Below, in pieces: positions 17,622-26,603 of a stretch of DNA of 64,000 bases; the first letter of the stretch is position 1, and each line of letters starts with the position of its first letter. A program made the translations under genes and the position numbers. The stretch covers positions 28,118 through 92,117 of the forward strand of contig NZ_FQVH01000007.1 of assembly GCF_900129075.1 (NCBI RefSeq), read 5' to 3'. Origin of the DNA: Caldanaerobius fijiensis DSM 17918 (GTDB lineage Bacteria; Bacillota; Thermoanaerobacteria; Thermoanaerobacterales; Caldanaerobiaceae). The notes under the pieces were generated by a model, which had not been told where the DNA came from, did no database searches, and saw only the letters and a list, made by a program, of their open reading frames with translations.

Positions 17622-17644
17622 AAGAGGTGGCAATAACCACCTCT
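17616..17644 (-). terminator. terminator of the DUF1657 gene
   Basis: On the minus strand AGAGGTGG and CCACCTCT (8 bp, 6-base loop) are followed by TTTTAATTT, 3 bases past the stop of the gene at 17647. On the plus strand it may also end natB, with a poor U tract. Confidence 0.7.
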
Positions 17645-17646
17645 CA

Positions 17647-17919
17647 TCAGTCCTTTAACACATTGTTTTTTATCTGAGCCTTTGCCTGTTGTTGTTGCTG
17701 CTGTTGTTGAGCTGCCTGCATCTGATTTAATTCATTTTTTTGGTTCAGATAATTGAGCCTATTATTAAGCATATCAATATGCCTTTGCATATCCTGTTCC
17801 ATCTGTTTAAACATCTGTTTAGCCATCTGATCCTCGGTCTTGTTACCAAAATCAGCATAGTTCGCCAAAGCCGATTGCGCAGCAATTTTTGCCTTTTCCA
17901 AATCACTTTTTACTGTCAT
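17647..17919 (-). CDS. DUF1657 family protein, probably sporulation related
   Basis: This 90-residue protein begins MTVKSDLEKAK and contains KTEDQMAKQMFKQMEQDMQ and HIDMLNNRLNYLNQKNELNQ, which I recognise as DUF1657. The family is often encoded near spoVA genes in spore formers. It is entirely helical, with a glutamine run (eight Q) near the C-terminus. The start at 17919 is chosen because GGAGGT lies 7 bases upstream; an in-frame ATG at 17934 precedes that site. Its role is not established. Confidence 0.75.
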   Translation of the reverse strand: MTVKSDLEKAKIAAQSALANYADFGNKTEDQMAKQMFKQMEQDMQRHIDMLNNRLNYLNQKNELNQMQAAQQQQQQQQAKAQIKNNVLKD

Positions 17920-18001
17920 GTGGCATACCTCCATTGTTCTTTTTGTTTACCACATTAATTATTGTGTACAATCAAACAATAAATAATCCTGTTAATACAT
18001 T

Positions 18002-18277
18002 CTATAATAGTATGTGCTTTAACAATAACATCAGAATGATGCCAGGTATGCCAAGCAATCCTGCTACAATTGCTGTTACAGGGTTTAAAGCTATTCCTAT
18101 ACCTACAAAAGAGCCAAAGACATTTAATATGTAAAGCAATATTCCACCAATAATAGTATTAAATAGAAATTTTAAAAAAATTTTTATCGGAATAAATAAA
18201 ATCCAGCCCAACAAAAATAAAAGCCCAAGAGCCATAATGTACGCAAAAACTACGCTATATTCTATGCCCAGGCTCAC
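18002..18277 (-). CDS. bofA: pro-sigma-K processing inhibitor BofA
   Basis: This 91-residue protein is almost entirely hydrophobic, with three predicted membrane segments and the family tail NPVTAIVAGLLGIPGIILMLLL. In Bacillus, BofA inhibits the SpoIVFB protease until the forespore signals. It overlaps yaaL by 4 bases, as the recR-yaaL-bofA order of Firmicutes predicts. It supports a sporulating host. Confidence 0.88.
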   Translation of the reverse strand: MSLGIEYSVVFAYIMALGLLFLLGWILFIPIKIFLKFLFNTIIGGILLYILNVFGSFVGIGIALNPVTAIVAGLLGIPGIILMLLLKHILL

Positions 18278-18582
18278 ATAACCATCCCCTTATCCGTCTC
18301 ATCCAGCACATCCTTTGATGAGAGATTGATCCCCTGCGATTGTGCACATTTCAAAAGATAAATATATTTCTTTCTAGCCGCCTCTAGTTGGAAAATGGCA
18401 TGATCTACCAGATCCGGATCGGATACAGTCTCAAAATATCTCTCAGCTATCTGCATCTCCTCTCTGGCTTTTTCTATTATATCGATATACGCTTGTTTTT
18501 CGTCCACTATCTTATTTTGACTTTGGCTACCAATCATTGAAACAAATGCCGCTGCCACACTCCGAACAAACTTACTATACAT
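18274..18582 (-). CDS. yaaL: YaaL (DUF2508) protein
   Basis: This 102-residue protein has the DUF2508 core: ERYFETVSDPDLVDHAIF then QLEAARKKYIYLLKCA. In Bacillus it sits between recR and bofA and its function is unknown. Here recR is 7 kb upstream and other genes lie between. The start is ATG with GGGAGGA upstream. An upstream gap of about 170 bases must now hold its own promoter, although none was recognised with confidence. Confidence 0.85.
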   Translation of the reverse strand: MYSKFVRSVAAAFVSMIGSQSQNKIVDEKQAYIDIIEKAREEMQIAERYFETVSDPDLVDHAIFQLEAARKKYIYLLKCAQSQGINLSSKDVLDETDKGMVM

Positions 18583-18750
18583 AAATAAGGTCCTCCCTAA
18601 AATATATTATATGTCAATTATTAACCATGGGAGCCTTATTTATACTTATGCGAATATTTATACTTTTATACATTTCATATTTCTCTTATGTATTTACGAA
18701 ATTTTTAATATCATCGCTATTAAGAAGTCACGATTTATGACAGTTACTCA

Positions 18751-19923
18751 TCAGGCCAAATCAGCTATGAGGCTTAACACCTCCGAATCAATCTTTCCAT
18801 CTTTTGCACTTTTACCCAGCATCTCGATAGCTTCCTTGTGGCTTAAACCTTTTCTATATGGTCTATCCTCCGTAAGAGCCGTATACATATCGCATATACC
18901 TATAAGTTGATCATAAAATGTCAACTGTTCTTTGCACAAGCGTTCAGGATAGCCACTGCAATCAAGTTTTTCGTGATGATTTCCCGCCCATTGAGCTATG
19001 TCCTCAAACCCTTCAATTTGTCTTAAGATCACTTTAGTATAATAAGGGTGTGACTTTATCACGTTAAATTCATAGTCGTCAAGTTTACCTTGTTTTTCCA
19101 GTATCTCGTTGGGTACCACCAGTTTGCCTAAGTCGTGAAGTAGTGCTGCTATGTAGATCTTACCGTTAGTTAAGTCATCATTATGGCATTTTCTGCAGAC
19201 ATTCAACGCCGTTTTAGCCAGCCTTTTTGAATGGTTATACGTAAACCGGCTTCTGATATCTATTATATCGGCAAATACCTCCGCAATGCCAATCAATTTA
19301 TCAACATCTAAATATACTATATGATCAAAAACTACGTCAGGTCGCGCATATATTTCATCAAAATGAACCATGTCAAGCCAGAATTTATCTGCCTGCATAA
19401 GCTTTAAAAGAATCGCTACAATCTCCGGATCAAACATCTTGTTCCCGTTGTACTTAAGCCAATTCATCAGGTGCCCCTTTTGATCGTAATAATCTCTCGA
19501 TTTGTCAAACCTTATATCAAATTGGTCTACAGCATAGATGATCCGCGAGCCCAAAGGTATATCTTCACCTTTTATCTTAAATCCGCCACTGCCATCCCAA
19601 TTTTCGTGATGATACCTTATTATATCAGAAATCTTATCGCCAATAGGTAAATTCTTTACTATTTCACTGCCCTTTTTTGCATGCAGCATAGCAATATCAG
19701 AATTAAAATGTTCTTCAGCCATGGCACTGCTCATACCTATATCGTGAAGCAGGCCTGCATAATAAAGTTCCCTCATTGCCTCTTTGCCAAGGCCTAATTT
19801 TTCAGAAACCACAAGAGATAAAAAGGCAACTCTGCGGCCATGCCCATACGGCACGTTTTCCGCCAGGTCCAATGCCAGTGAAAGGGCAGAAAAAACACGG
19901 TCAAGAGCAATTGATGTAACCAT
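18751..19923 (-). CDS. tandem HD / HD-GYP domain phosphohydrolase
   Basis: This 390-residue soluble protein holds two HD domains. The first has HDIG at 60-63 and HHENWDGSGG near 104; the second has HDLGKLVVP near 260 and NHHEKLDCSGYP near 315, followed by DMYTALTEDRPYRKG, typical of HD-GYP proteins. HD-GYP enzymes degrade cyclic di-GMP or related dinucleotides. Both metal sites look intact. There is no membrane or sensor domain, so it is probably a cytoplasmic phosphodiesterase. It is one of the genes separating recR from yaaL. Confidence 0.85.
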   Translation of the reverse strand: MVTSIALDRVFSALSLALDLAENVPYGHGRRVAFLSLVVSEKLGLGKEAMRELYYAGLLHDIGMSSAMAEEHFNSDIAMLHAKKGSEIVKNLPIGDKISDIIRYHHENWDGSGGFKIKGEDIPLGSRIIYAVDQFDIRFDKSRDYYDQKGHLMNWLKYNGNKMFDPEIVAILLKLMQADKFWLDMVHFDEIYARPDVVFDHIVYLDVDKLIGIAEVFADIIDIRSRFTYNHSKRLAKTALNVCRKCHNDDLTNGKIYIAALLHDLGKLVVPNEILEKQGKLDDYEFNVIKSHPYYTKVILRQIEGFEDIAQWAGNHHEKLDCSGYPERLCKEQLTFYDQLIGICDMYTALTEDRPYRKGLSHKEAIEMLGKSAKDGKIDSEVLSLIADLA

Positions 19924-19973
19924 AACAAACTCCTTTCAAAAATAAAATAAACTCCATTTTTAAATAAAAAAAC

Positions 19974-21977
19974 TTAGAACCCCACTTTAGGAATTTCATG
20001 AGGTGGTTGATTATAGCCTTTTCGTCTGCCATCAGCCACTTCATAGAGAACCCTATTTGTTTCTATGACACCGTGAATAAATTCAGCATAAGGCTTATGG
20101 CAGATATCTACACAGCCAATCTGGAAATTTTCGCCATCAAATCTTCCCAAAACCGCTTGATCATTTAATGTAAAATAATGAGCTCCAACAAAATATTTAC
20201 TGCTAACTCCATTTTCCATATAATATCGATAGGCCTTGCCTCGTTCTTCCTGCGTAGTTACTCCACGTAATCCTGTGGCCGGTAGTCCCCTATCCAGTGC
20301 CCCAAAATGAAATTCCCCTATCATCACTGGCATATTGGTTAACCGTCCTATACTCTCTACATCTTCAAATGGATTAATCTTATAGCAATTGATAGAGAAA
20401 ACATCAAAGTTCTCGCAACCGGCTAAAAGATTCTCATTTGAGATAAAAGCATATCGCATGCCCAAATTCATGTGATATGGGTCTACCCTCTTGCAAGCTA
20501 CACTAGGAATTTCTACATATGCCTTAATCATCATTCTAGAAAAATCCGTTAGATCCTTTTCAGCAGCCTTGGATAGCTTTGATGCCCGTCTAATTCCTTT
20601 CTTCAAGCATTCAAAACTTTGAAGTGAAACATTCCATGCTCTGTTGAACTCTTTAATATCACCGCCATATCTTTTTGATAGGAATTCTATCAGGATTTCT
20701 TTCGAAAATAAATCTTCTTCATTCTCCAGTAATTCTTCAGCTATGTTGAGATCCTGTATAAAAGCCCATTGAGGTTCATTTCTTAAAAAATAACCGATCA
20801 TATAAGGATCATCTACAAAATCCTCAAGCTGTTTAGCAAATTCATTTGCTTTTTTTTGATATTCCGGGCTAAATACATCAGGAAAATCCCTGAACACCTT
20901 CTTAGTCGTATCGGGGAAATTGTTAAGCTGCCATACATAGGGTAATTTAGCATAACGTATGAATTCAAGTGATGACCAGTTGCCAATAGTATTAAAGCCC
21001 CATTCTATGAGTCTTCTTCGCGTAATCTTTGCCCATTCACTCCACCATTTTTCACCAAATACCCTGATCAAATTCGCTATACCAAAATCAAAAAACTCGA
21101 GCTTGCCTTCCTTTCGCCAAGCTTCTTTATATTCTCCATTCTCATCAGGTAGCCATTTGTAGAGTTTTTTTATGCCGTCTACCCTCCCCGAAACTCCAGG
21201 ATTAACACAATCTAGACCAATGCTTTGAAAAGCATAACCTTCGGGATCAACCAGCCACCATCTTTCTCCATCATATTGAGTCCTAAAGTATCCTGTACTC
21301 TCAAACTTCTTTTCCTTCCATCCTCCGTAATGGCTTCGGTTGTCAGAGAATATCGCATCATCTGGCTTAGCTGATTCTTCCTTTAGATAAACCTTAAGCT
21401 CATTTATACTTTTCGTTTTTGATGGCCACTCCTTAATTGCATACTGGCCCATTTCATCTACCAGCTTAATATCAGGCAACGGGTAATCAGGTTCATTTTG
21501 TGAAAGATGAAAGTTGGAAATCTCCAATTTTTGTTCACTGAAGCATTTCATAACCCCTATAGCAAAGCGATCAATCTCATCTATTGCCACTTTATTTCCA
21601 AATAATACTGTTTTTAGTTTTCCAGGAGTTCTGTCCAGAAACATTTTCTGCGAATTCAATGCCTCAAGAGGGAAAGATAGTCTAGTTTTAACACCAGGTA
21701 GCAGCCCAAGTGTTACAGATATATTAGGCTCATCCCCTTTATTTCCTTTCCTCCAAAATTCCAATGTAACACCCATAACCCAATCTTCATGATTCACAGC
21801 ATCAAAAACTATATATTTCGCATCTTTCCACTCTACCCCGCCTAATGTTCCAGGTTCCCCTGTAACTTCTAATTTTCCTCCTTCCTTACTACATAAAAGA
21901 TAAATTTGGCCATTGTCCCCATACTCTACTTTGCAGTTGACAGGTAAAAACCTTTTCAAATCAAATTGTTTTATCAC
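19974..21977 (-). CDS. GH50-like glycoside hydrolase
   Basis: This protein of about 667 residues has an N-terminal beta-rich region to about 160 and a TIM barrel from about 225. Barrel motifs recall the GH50 (beta-agarase-like) family: RWWLVDPEGYAFQSIGLDCV, WGFNTIGNWS, FLRNEPQWAF near 400 (candidate acid/base E) and MIGEFHFGALDRG near 554 (candidate nucleophile E). There is no signal peptide, so it would act on imported oligosaccharides. Agar is an unlikely substrate for this organism. The start is GTG at 21977, 8 bases past AAAGGAGATG; the longer frame from 22007 would run through that site into the preceding gene. Confidence 0.7.
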   Translation of the reverse strand: MIKQFDLKRFLPVNCKVEYGDNGQIYLLCSKEGGKLEVTGEPGTLGGVEWKDAKYIVFDAVNHEDWVMGVTLEFWRKGNKGDEPNISVTLGLLPGVKTRLSFPLEALNSQKMFLDRTPGKLKTVLFGNKVAIDEIDRFAIGVMKCFSEQKLEISNFHLSQNEPDYPLPDIKLVDEMGQYAIKEWPSKTKSINELKVYLKEESAKPDDAIFSDNRSHYGGWKEKKFESTGYFRTQYDGERWWLVDPEGYAFQSIGLDCVNPGVSGRVDGIKKLYKWLPDENGEYKEAWRKEGKLEFFDFGIANLIRVFGEKWWSEWAKITRRRLIEWGFNTIGNWSSLEFIRYAKLPYVWQLNNFPDTTKKVFRDFPDVFSPEYQKKANEFAKQLEDFVDDPYMIGYFLRNEPQWAFIQDLNIAEELLENEEDLFSKEILIEFLSKRYGGDIKEFNRAWNVSLQSFECLKKGIRRASKLSKAAEKDLTDFSRMMIKAYVEIPSVACKRVDPYHMNLGMRYAFISNENLLAGCENFDVFSINCYKINPFEDVESIGRLTNMPVMIGEFHFGALDRGLPATGLRGVTTQEERGKAYRYYMENGVSSKYFVGAHYFTLNDQAVLGRFDGENFQIGCVDICHKPYAEFIHGVIETNRVLYEVADGRRKGYNQPPHEIPKVGF

Positions 21978-21996
21978 GTGACACATCTCCTTTACT

Positions 21997-23952
21997 TTAA
22001 TAAACATTATAAGGCATCACAAAGTCAGTAAAATATTTTAAACTTTCCCTGTATTTCTCATAGCATTTTCTGTATTTATCTATATCTTCAATATCTGATC
22101 TATACAAATCAGCTCTTAGTTGTTCAAAATATGTTTTAAATCTAATTTTAATCGTGTCGTAAATATTTAAATAAAATTGTAAATATTCCCTACTTAAAGT
22201 ATTGTTTTTGCCCTTTAACAAATCAATCATACGAGAGTATCTGTCACGTTGATATGGGTCGTAGCTATCATTAGTTAACAAATCTATATTAAAATTAATA
22301 AAAAGATCCTTTAAATCCAATACAATACCTTCTATTGCATAATTAATAAGATACCCTTGTTTCGCAACCACTCTATCCAACAAAGCATTTATCTTTTTAC
22401 GTATATTTTTATCAGAAGATACCATATCTAGAAAGATAATATCCAATAAATCTCTAACAGTCAGTTCTTCTTTCTTTTCTATAGCCATAATAAAATCATT
22501 TGCTATCTTATTCTTTTCCTCTTTTGATAAATTATTTGATTTATCTTTTAAATATATTATAAACTCATAAGGGACATTTTGTAAATCTAAAATAGTATCT
22601 TTATCTTTTATCAATGCGTTTTCTGTTAAAAAATTATATGATATTTCAAAACCATTATAATGAAAGTTTTCTTTAATACCTGGCGTTAAATCTTCCAATA
22701 TAGCCAACATTTCCTTGTTATGAGACAATAGGTAAAGCTCATTTTGGCCTGAAAAAATATTGCTTTCATTAAGCTGGTTTGTAGAATCTAAATTTCTTTT
22801 TAAACCTATAAAATACCTATAAAGCTCTTTGTCCAAATCTTCGACATTATTCCAGTTATATCCCTCATCATTTTTTATTTTCAAATACTCTAAATTTTTT
22901 TCCCTGGCTGTTTCAACCATTATAACCACTGTATTTATATATCGTTTATATTCTTCACTCTCATTATTAAATAATTTATAATTTGTTTTCTCATAAAAAC
23001 TCAAATTTTTAAACCTATCCTTGGCTTCAATAAATTTTTTCTCTACAAATCCTACAAACTCTTTTATGGTTTCATAAGCTTCTTGTGTATCAGATATATA
23101 ACCTATTTTGTCTATTAAGTCCAGGTAACGCTCGGTATACTCTTCTAAATTAACTATTTTCGATTCATTTTCATAAATTTTATCTATAAGCCAGTTTATC
23201 TTTCTATAAGAAAGATAAAAATCTTCAAACTTATTTAAATTCATATTATGTTCCATTTCAGCACTTAAAAGATATTTATAAAAATTTTTTGTCTGCTCGT
23301 ATTTTGCGTTGTTGACTTTAATATGAACAACCGAAAATAGAAGAGCAAAAGTCAACAATACACTTATTATAGATGTTACATTATTTTCATCTTTAATGAG
23401 ATTATCTACGTATTCAGTAGCTGCATCAGATTTGGTAATATTAAGAAATTTCTTGCAAAATTCAATAATGGAAGCAAATTCAAATGGTAGTTCTACACCA
23501 TACTTTAACATTTCAAAGAATGTCTTGGGCACTTTTATTAGATCTACACCTACCACACATATAGCAATAACATTAAATAGGAAAGATAAACCTTGTAGTG
23601 TCATATCATATACCCTTTTATTTTTATTTCGCAGTTTCTGTCCCAATTCTGTCTTTGTAAATGCACTGAAAATAGGATCAATAAACATAGAAAATGTTGT
23701 AACCCCAATTACCGCTCCACCTAAATAGAAAGAAAGACCAATAACCATACAAAAAACAGCAATTCTAAGCCATGGGTAACTCTGCCATATATTAAAAAAT
23801 TCTTTTATAAATTTTAAGAATCCAGCAAGTAAAAAACCCCCGTCAGCCTGATTAAATGATATAAATGATAGTAAAATATATAAAGTAAATAAGATAATGA
23901 TACTACATATTATAAGTAAATGCTTATTTAAATTTTTATACTTGTTTTTCAT
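21997..23952 (-). CDS. 651-residue membrane protein of unknown function, coupled to a PrsW-like protease
   Basis: I do not recognise this family. Four membrane segments are predicted at about 11-33, 62-90, 118-138 and 192-211. The remaining 440 residues are charged, mostly helical and probably cytoplasmic, with many Lys/Glu/Tyr/Asn residues and coiled-coil-like stretches. No catalytic motif was found. Its ATG shares a base with the stop of the PrsW-like gene (TGATG), so the two are translationally coupled. It could be the substrate, anchor or partner of that protease. Composition is more AT-rich than in the recR genes around it, which hints at transfer. Confidence 0.75.
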   Translation of the reverse strand: MKNKYKNLNKHLLIICSIIILFTLYILLSFISFNQADGGFLLAGFLKFIKEFFNIWQSYPWLRIAVFCMVIGLSFYLGGAVIGVTTFSMFIDPIFSAFTKTELGQKLRNKNKRVYDMTLQGLSFLFNVIAICVVGVDLIKVPKTFFEMLKYGVELPFEFASIIEFCKKFLNITKSDAATEYVDNLIKDENNVTSIISVLLTFALLFSVVHIKVNNAKYEQTKNFYKYLLSAEMEHNMNLNKFEDFYLSYRKINWLIDKIYENESKIVNLEEYTERYLDLIDKIGYISDTQEAYETIKEFVGFVEKKFIEAKDRFKNLSFYEKTNYKLFNNESEEYKRYINTVVIMVETAREKNLEYLKIKNDEGYNWNNVEDLDKELYRYFIGLKRNLDSTNQLNESNIFSGQNELYLLSHNKEMLAILEDLTPGIKENFHYNGFEISYNFLTENALIKDKDTILDLQNVPYEFIIYLKDKSNNLSKEEKNKIANDFIMAIEKKEELTVRDLLDIIFLDMVSSDKNIRKKINALLDRVVAKQGYLINYAIEGIVLDLKDLFINFNIDLLTNDSYDPYQRDRYSRMIDLLKGKNNTLSREYLQFYLNIYDTIKIRFKTYFEQLRADLYRSDIEDIDKYRKCYEKYRESLKYFTDFVMPYNVY

Positions 23953-24743
23953 CAGTCTGTACTCCTTTCTACTTCATTTATTACTTGTTTTTCGTATTTA
24001 TATTTAGTCACCGTTTCAACTATAGCAATTATAATACTTGCAAAGAATAATATAATATGTGAATAACTGTTTTTCCCCAAAAGATTATGAATATACACAG
24101 CAATCTTATTATGAGGGTATTCTATTATACCCAAAAACGATTCGCTTAGTGTAGCATTATAAAATCCATGTTCAAATGCGAAATATGCAAAAGCAAAAAG
24201 AGTTAATAAAATAAAAGGTAGCTTTTTTAATATACCTCCTTTGACTTTTACGACAAGGCCCATGCAAAGAACAATAAGTCCCGTTGCTACAATATGTGAA
24301 AAATTAACCTTCATATCAATAAATTCAAATGAATTCAGAGAACCACAAAAAAAATTAAGTTGTTCCTTACCTCTTTTATAGAGCAAATCTTCAAAAAAGT
24401 TAAAGCTCGCACCAGATACTATACCTGCATATGCAAAATCAGATAGAGAAAGATTTCTCTTTCTTTTCTTGGACATTATATAAATTACAGGTATAACCTT
24501 TGTAAACTCCTCTAAAGGTGCAATGTATATAGGTCCATGCTCAATATTGTTTATTACATTAAAATATAAATAATACTGAACATAAATCGTATATGGAAGA
24601 ACAACTATAACAGTAAGACTGATAATAGCAAAAATATCATTGATCTTTAAATTTTTAGTCCAGAATATAAAATAATAAATTACCAGTACATATAAGAATA
24701 CAAATAGGTTTTGAATGTAAATATTCTGAATTGGTAGTTGCAT
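23952..24743 (-). CDS. PrsW-like intramembrane metalloprotease
   Basis: This 263-residue integral membrane protein has about seven hydrophobic segments and the PrsW/CPBP motif set: EEFTK at 78-82, GASFNFFED at 111-119, a histidine at 150 (FSHIVATG) and EHGF at 191-194. In Bacillus, PrsW (family M82) makes the first cut in anti-sigma factor RsiW. No sigma/anti-sigma pair is nearby; instead the coupled downstream gene encodes a 651-residue membrane protein. The start is ATG at 24743 with AAGGAGGA. Family assignment is fairly firm, the target is unknown. Confidence 0.8.
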   Translation of the reverse strand: MQLPIQNIYIQNLFVFLYVLVIYYFIFWTKNLKINDIFAIISLTVIVVLPYTIYVQYYLYFNVINNIEHGPIYIAPLEEFTKVIPVIYIMSKKRKRNLSLSDFAYAGIVSGASFNFFEDLLYKRGKEQLNFFCGSLNSFEFIDMKVNFSHIVATGLIVLCMGLVVKVKGGILKKLPFILLTLFAFAYFAFEHGFYNATLSESFLGIIEYPHNKIAVYIHNLLGKNSYSHIILFFASIIIAIVETVTKYKYEKQVINEVERSTD

Positions 24744-25202
24744 TGCAATATCCTCCTTCTCCTAAATTTATAGTCTTTGTAAAACCCTAAAATCCTTCAC
24801 TTTCAATGTTTTGTTTTCATATCAAGCAAGAAATTCCCTCCTCTTTTATCAACTTAAAGTTTTAATAAATTTATTTTAAGAATTTATTTCCAAAACCAAA
24901 ATATAACTCTAATTACCGAATATCGAGACATTCAAAATGCATAATTTACCATATAATTTTCAAATGGGCAAATTTTTGTCTTTAATATTCTACATATTTC
25001 TTCATTTTCCTCCATCTTCACACACTATTTTTACTAGATTCTTAAAAAAGCTTAACAAAAATATTAGCTGCTAAACAGTACATTATTTCAACAAAAAAAT
25101 ACTCTAAAATTGCAAAATAAATTACCCTTGTTTGCTGAGTATAATTAATTAATTTTCTATTTCTCGCATAAAATTGGCAAATTTTCTACATAATAATAGA
25201 TA
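24744..25202. other. AT-rich intergenic stretch upstream of the PrsW-like gene
   Basis: No gene or RNA is evident in these 460 bases. It must contain the promoter of the PrsW-like operon on the minus strand, but no convincing -35/-10 pair stood out. Two similar phrases (GGGCAAATTTTTGTC near 24965 and TTGGCAAATTTTCTAC near 25178) may be remnants of a repeat. Confidence 0.4.
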
Positions 25203-25242
25203 AAAATAAAAAGGTAAGGCAACACATAAGTGTATCCTTACC
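25203..25242 (-). terminator. terminator separating the recR operon from the inserted genes
   Basis: On the minus strand GGTAAGG and CCTTACC (25213-25219 with 25236-25242), with an inner ACAC/GTGT helix, are followed by TTTTTATTTTTA. Transcription from dnaX-yaaK-recR should stop here. Confidence 0.85.
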
Positions 25243-25307
25243 AATCTATGATTATTATTCCCAGCCTTACACAATCTATAACAGAATATAAAGAAGATCT
25301 ACCTTAA

Positions 25308-25583
25308 GAACGGCTTGAAACCTTTGAAGGGCAGATACAGCGCAACGTAACGCGACAGACGAAACAGCTGGAAGCCAGGTGAAGCACATCCAGTGGAAAC
25401 AGGATAGCTAGAATAATAGCAGAAAAAGCTCAAAGAAATAACACAAATAAAGTCAGTTGGAAAAATTACTAGATATGGAATGATATCTATATTTTCAACA
25501 AACGGTTTATAAAAAGCGATGAGATAGAGTTATTAGAAAATTTAGCAGGGAAAAAGGATAAAAAAAGTGAAAGGATTGCTTAT
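25308..25583 (+). pseudogene. decayed reading frame between recR and its terminator
   Basis: One plus-strand frame reads ERLETFEGQIQRNVTRQTK and on to QLEAR, a stop at 25380, then about 29 codons, a second stop, and WNDIYIFNKRF followed by FIKSDEIELLENLAGKKDKK. The heptad-like first part resembles coiled-coil segments of small Clostridia hypothetical proteins. There is no start site. It looks like a gene remnant, but chance cannot be excluded. Confidence 0.35.
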
Positions 25584-26183
25584 TTACAACATCTCCCTGC
25601 GGCCTTCTAGTGCTCTCATAAGTGTGACTTCATCTGCGTATTCCAGGTCCCCTCCAACAGGTATGCCATGGGCAATCCTGGTGACTTTTATCCCCAATGG
25701 CTTTATCAGTCTGGAAATATACATGGCTGTCGCCTCACCTTCTACATCTGGATTTGTAGCAATTATCACTTCCTTTACATCATCAGTACAACGGGATATA
25801 AGTTCCTTTATTTTCAGCTGATCTGGACCTATACCATCCATCGGGGATATGACACCGTGAAGGACATGATAAAGGCCTTTATAATTTTTAGTCTTCTCCA
25901 TAGCCACTACATCCCTGGGATCTTCTACAACGCAAATGGTGCTCTTATCTCTCACTGGATCAGAACAAATACTGCAGACATCGCTATCCGTTATGTTCAT
26001 ACATACAGAGCAATACTTGAGTTTATTTTTAGCTTCAACCATAGCTCTGGCCAAAGACTCCACGTATTCCCTCGGCGAATTTAAAAGATAAAAAGCCAAA
26101 CGTTGCGCTGTTTTTGGTCCTACACCTGGCAATTTGCCCAGTTCTTCTATTAATCTGGCAATAGGAGGAGCATAGTAATTCAT
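25584..26183 (-). CDS. recR: recombination mediator protein RecR
   Basis: This 199-residue protein acts with RecF/RecO in loading RecA at gaps. It has the helix-hairpin-helix [20 protein letters not shown] at about 12-31, a four-cysteine zinc site ([16 protein letters not shown] at about 57-72) and a TOPRIM domain ([13 protein letters not shown]). The start is ATG at 26183 with GGGTGA. It follows yaaK by 6 bases in the conserved dnaX-yaaK-recR order. Confidence 0.97.
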   Translation of the reverse strand: MNYYAPPIARLIEELGKLPGVGPKTAQRLAFYLLNSPREYVESLARAMVEAKNKLKYCSVCMNITDSDVCSICSDPVRDKSTICVVEDPRDVVAMEKTKNYKGLYHVLHGVISPMDGIGPDQLKIKELISRCTDDVKEVIIATNPDVEGEATAMYISRLIKPLGIKVTRIAHGIPVGGDLEYADEVTLMRALEGRREML

Positions 26184-26189
26184 TATATT

Positions 26190-26525
26190 TCACCCTATTC
26201 CTGGAAAACCAGGTATATTGAAGCCTGCTGTGATCTTACTCATTTCGTTAGACACTATTTCATCAGCTTTCCTCAAAGCTTCATTTACAGCAGCCAAAAT
26301 CAAGTCCTGGAGCATCTCTATATCCTCAGCTGCGGATTCATCGATTTTAATATCTACCAGTTCTTTTTTACCATTCACTACCGCTGTAACAGCGCCGCCA
26401 CCTGCTGAAGCCTCTACCGTGCGATTTTTTATTTCTTCCTGCAGTTTTTCTATCTCCTGTTGCATTTTTTGAACCTGTTTCAGCATATTGTTCATATTGC
26501 CCATACCCGGAAAACCTTTCGGCAT
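26190..26525 (-). CDS. YbaB/EbfC nucleoid-associated protein
   Basis: This 111-residue protein matches the YbaB/EbfC DNA-binding family (YaaK in Bacillus): a Gly/Met-rich N-terminus, a helix [20 protein letters not shown], then the strands [20 protein letters not shown]. The start is ATG at 26525 with GGAGGA 9 bases upstream; the TTG at 26540 is inside that site. It lies between dnaX and recR, the usual location. Confidence 0.93.
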   Translation of the reverse strand: MPKGFPGMGNMNNMLKQVQKMQQEIEKLQEEIKNRTVEASAGGGAVTAVVNGKKELVDIKIDESAAEDIEMLQDLILAAVNEALRKADEIVSNEMSKITAGFNIPGFPGIG

Positions 26526-26603
26526 AATCAAATCCTCCAATCAGTTTATTTTTATACTACTATATTATAATACATAAACATATAGTATCGCTACATCAAC
26601 TGA

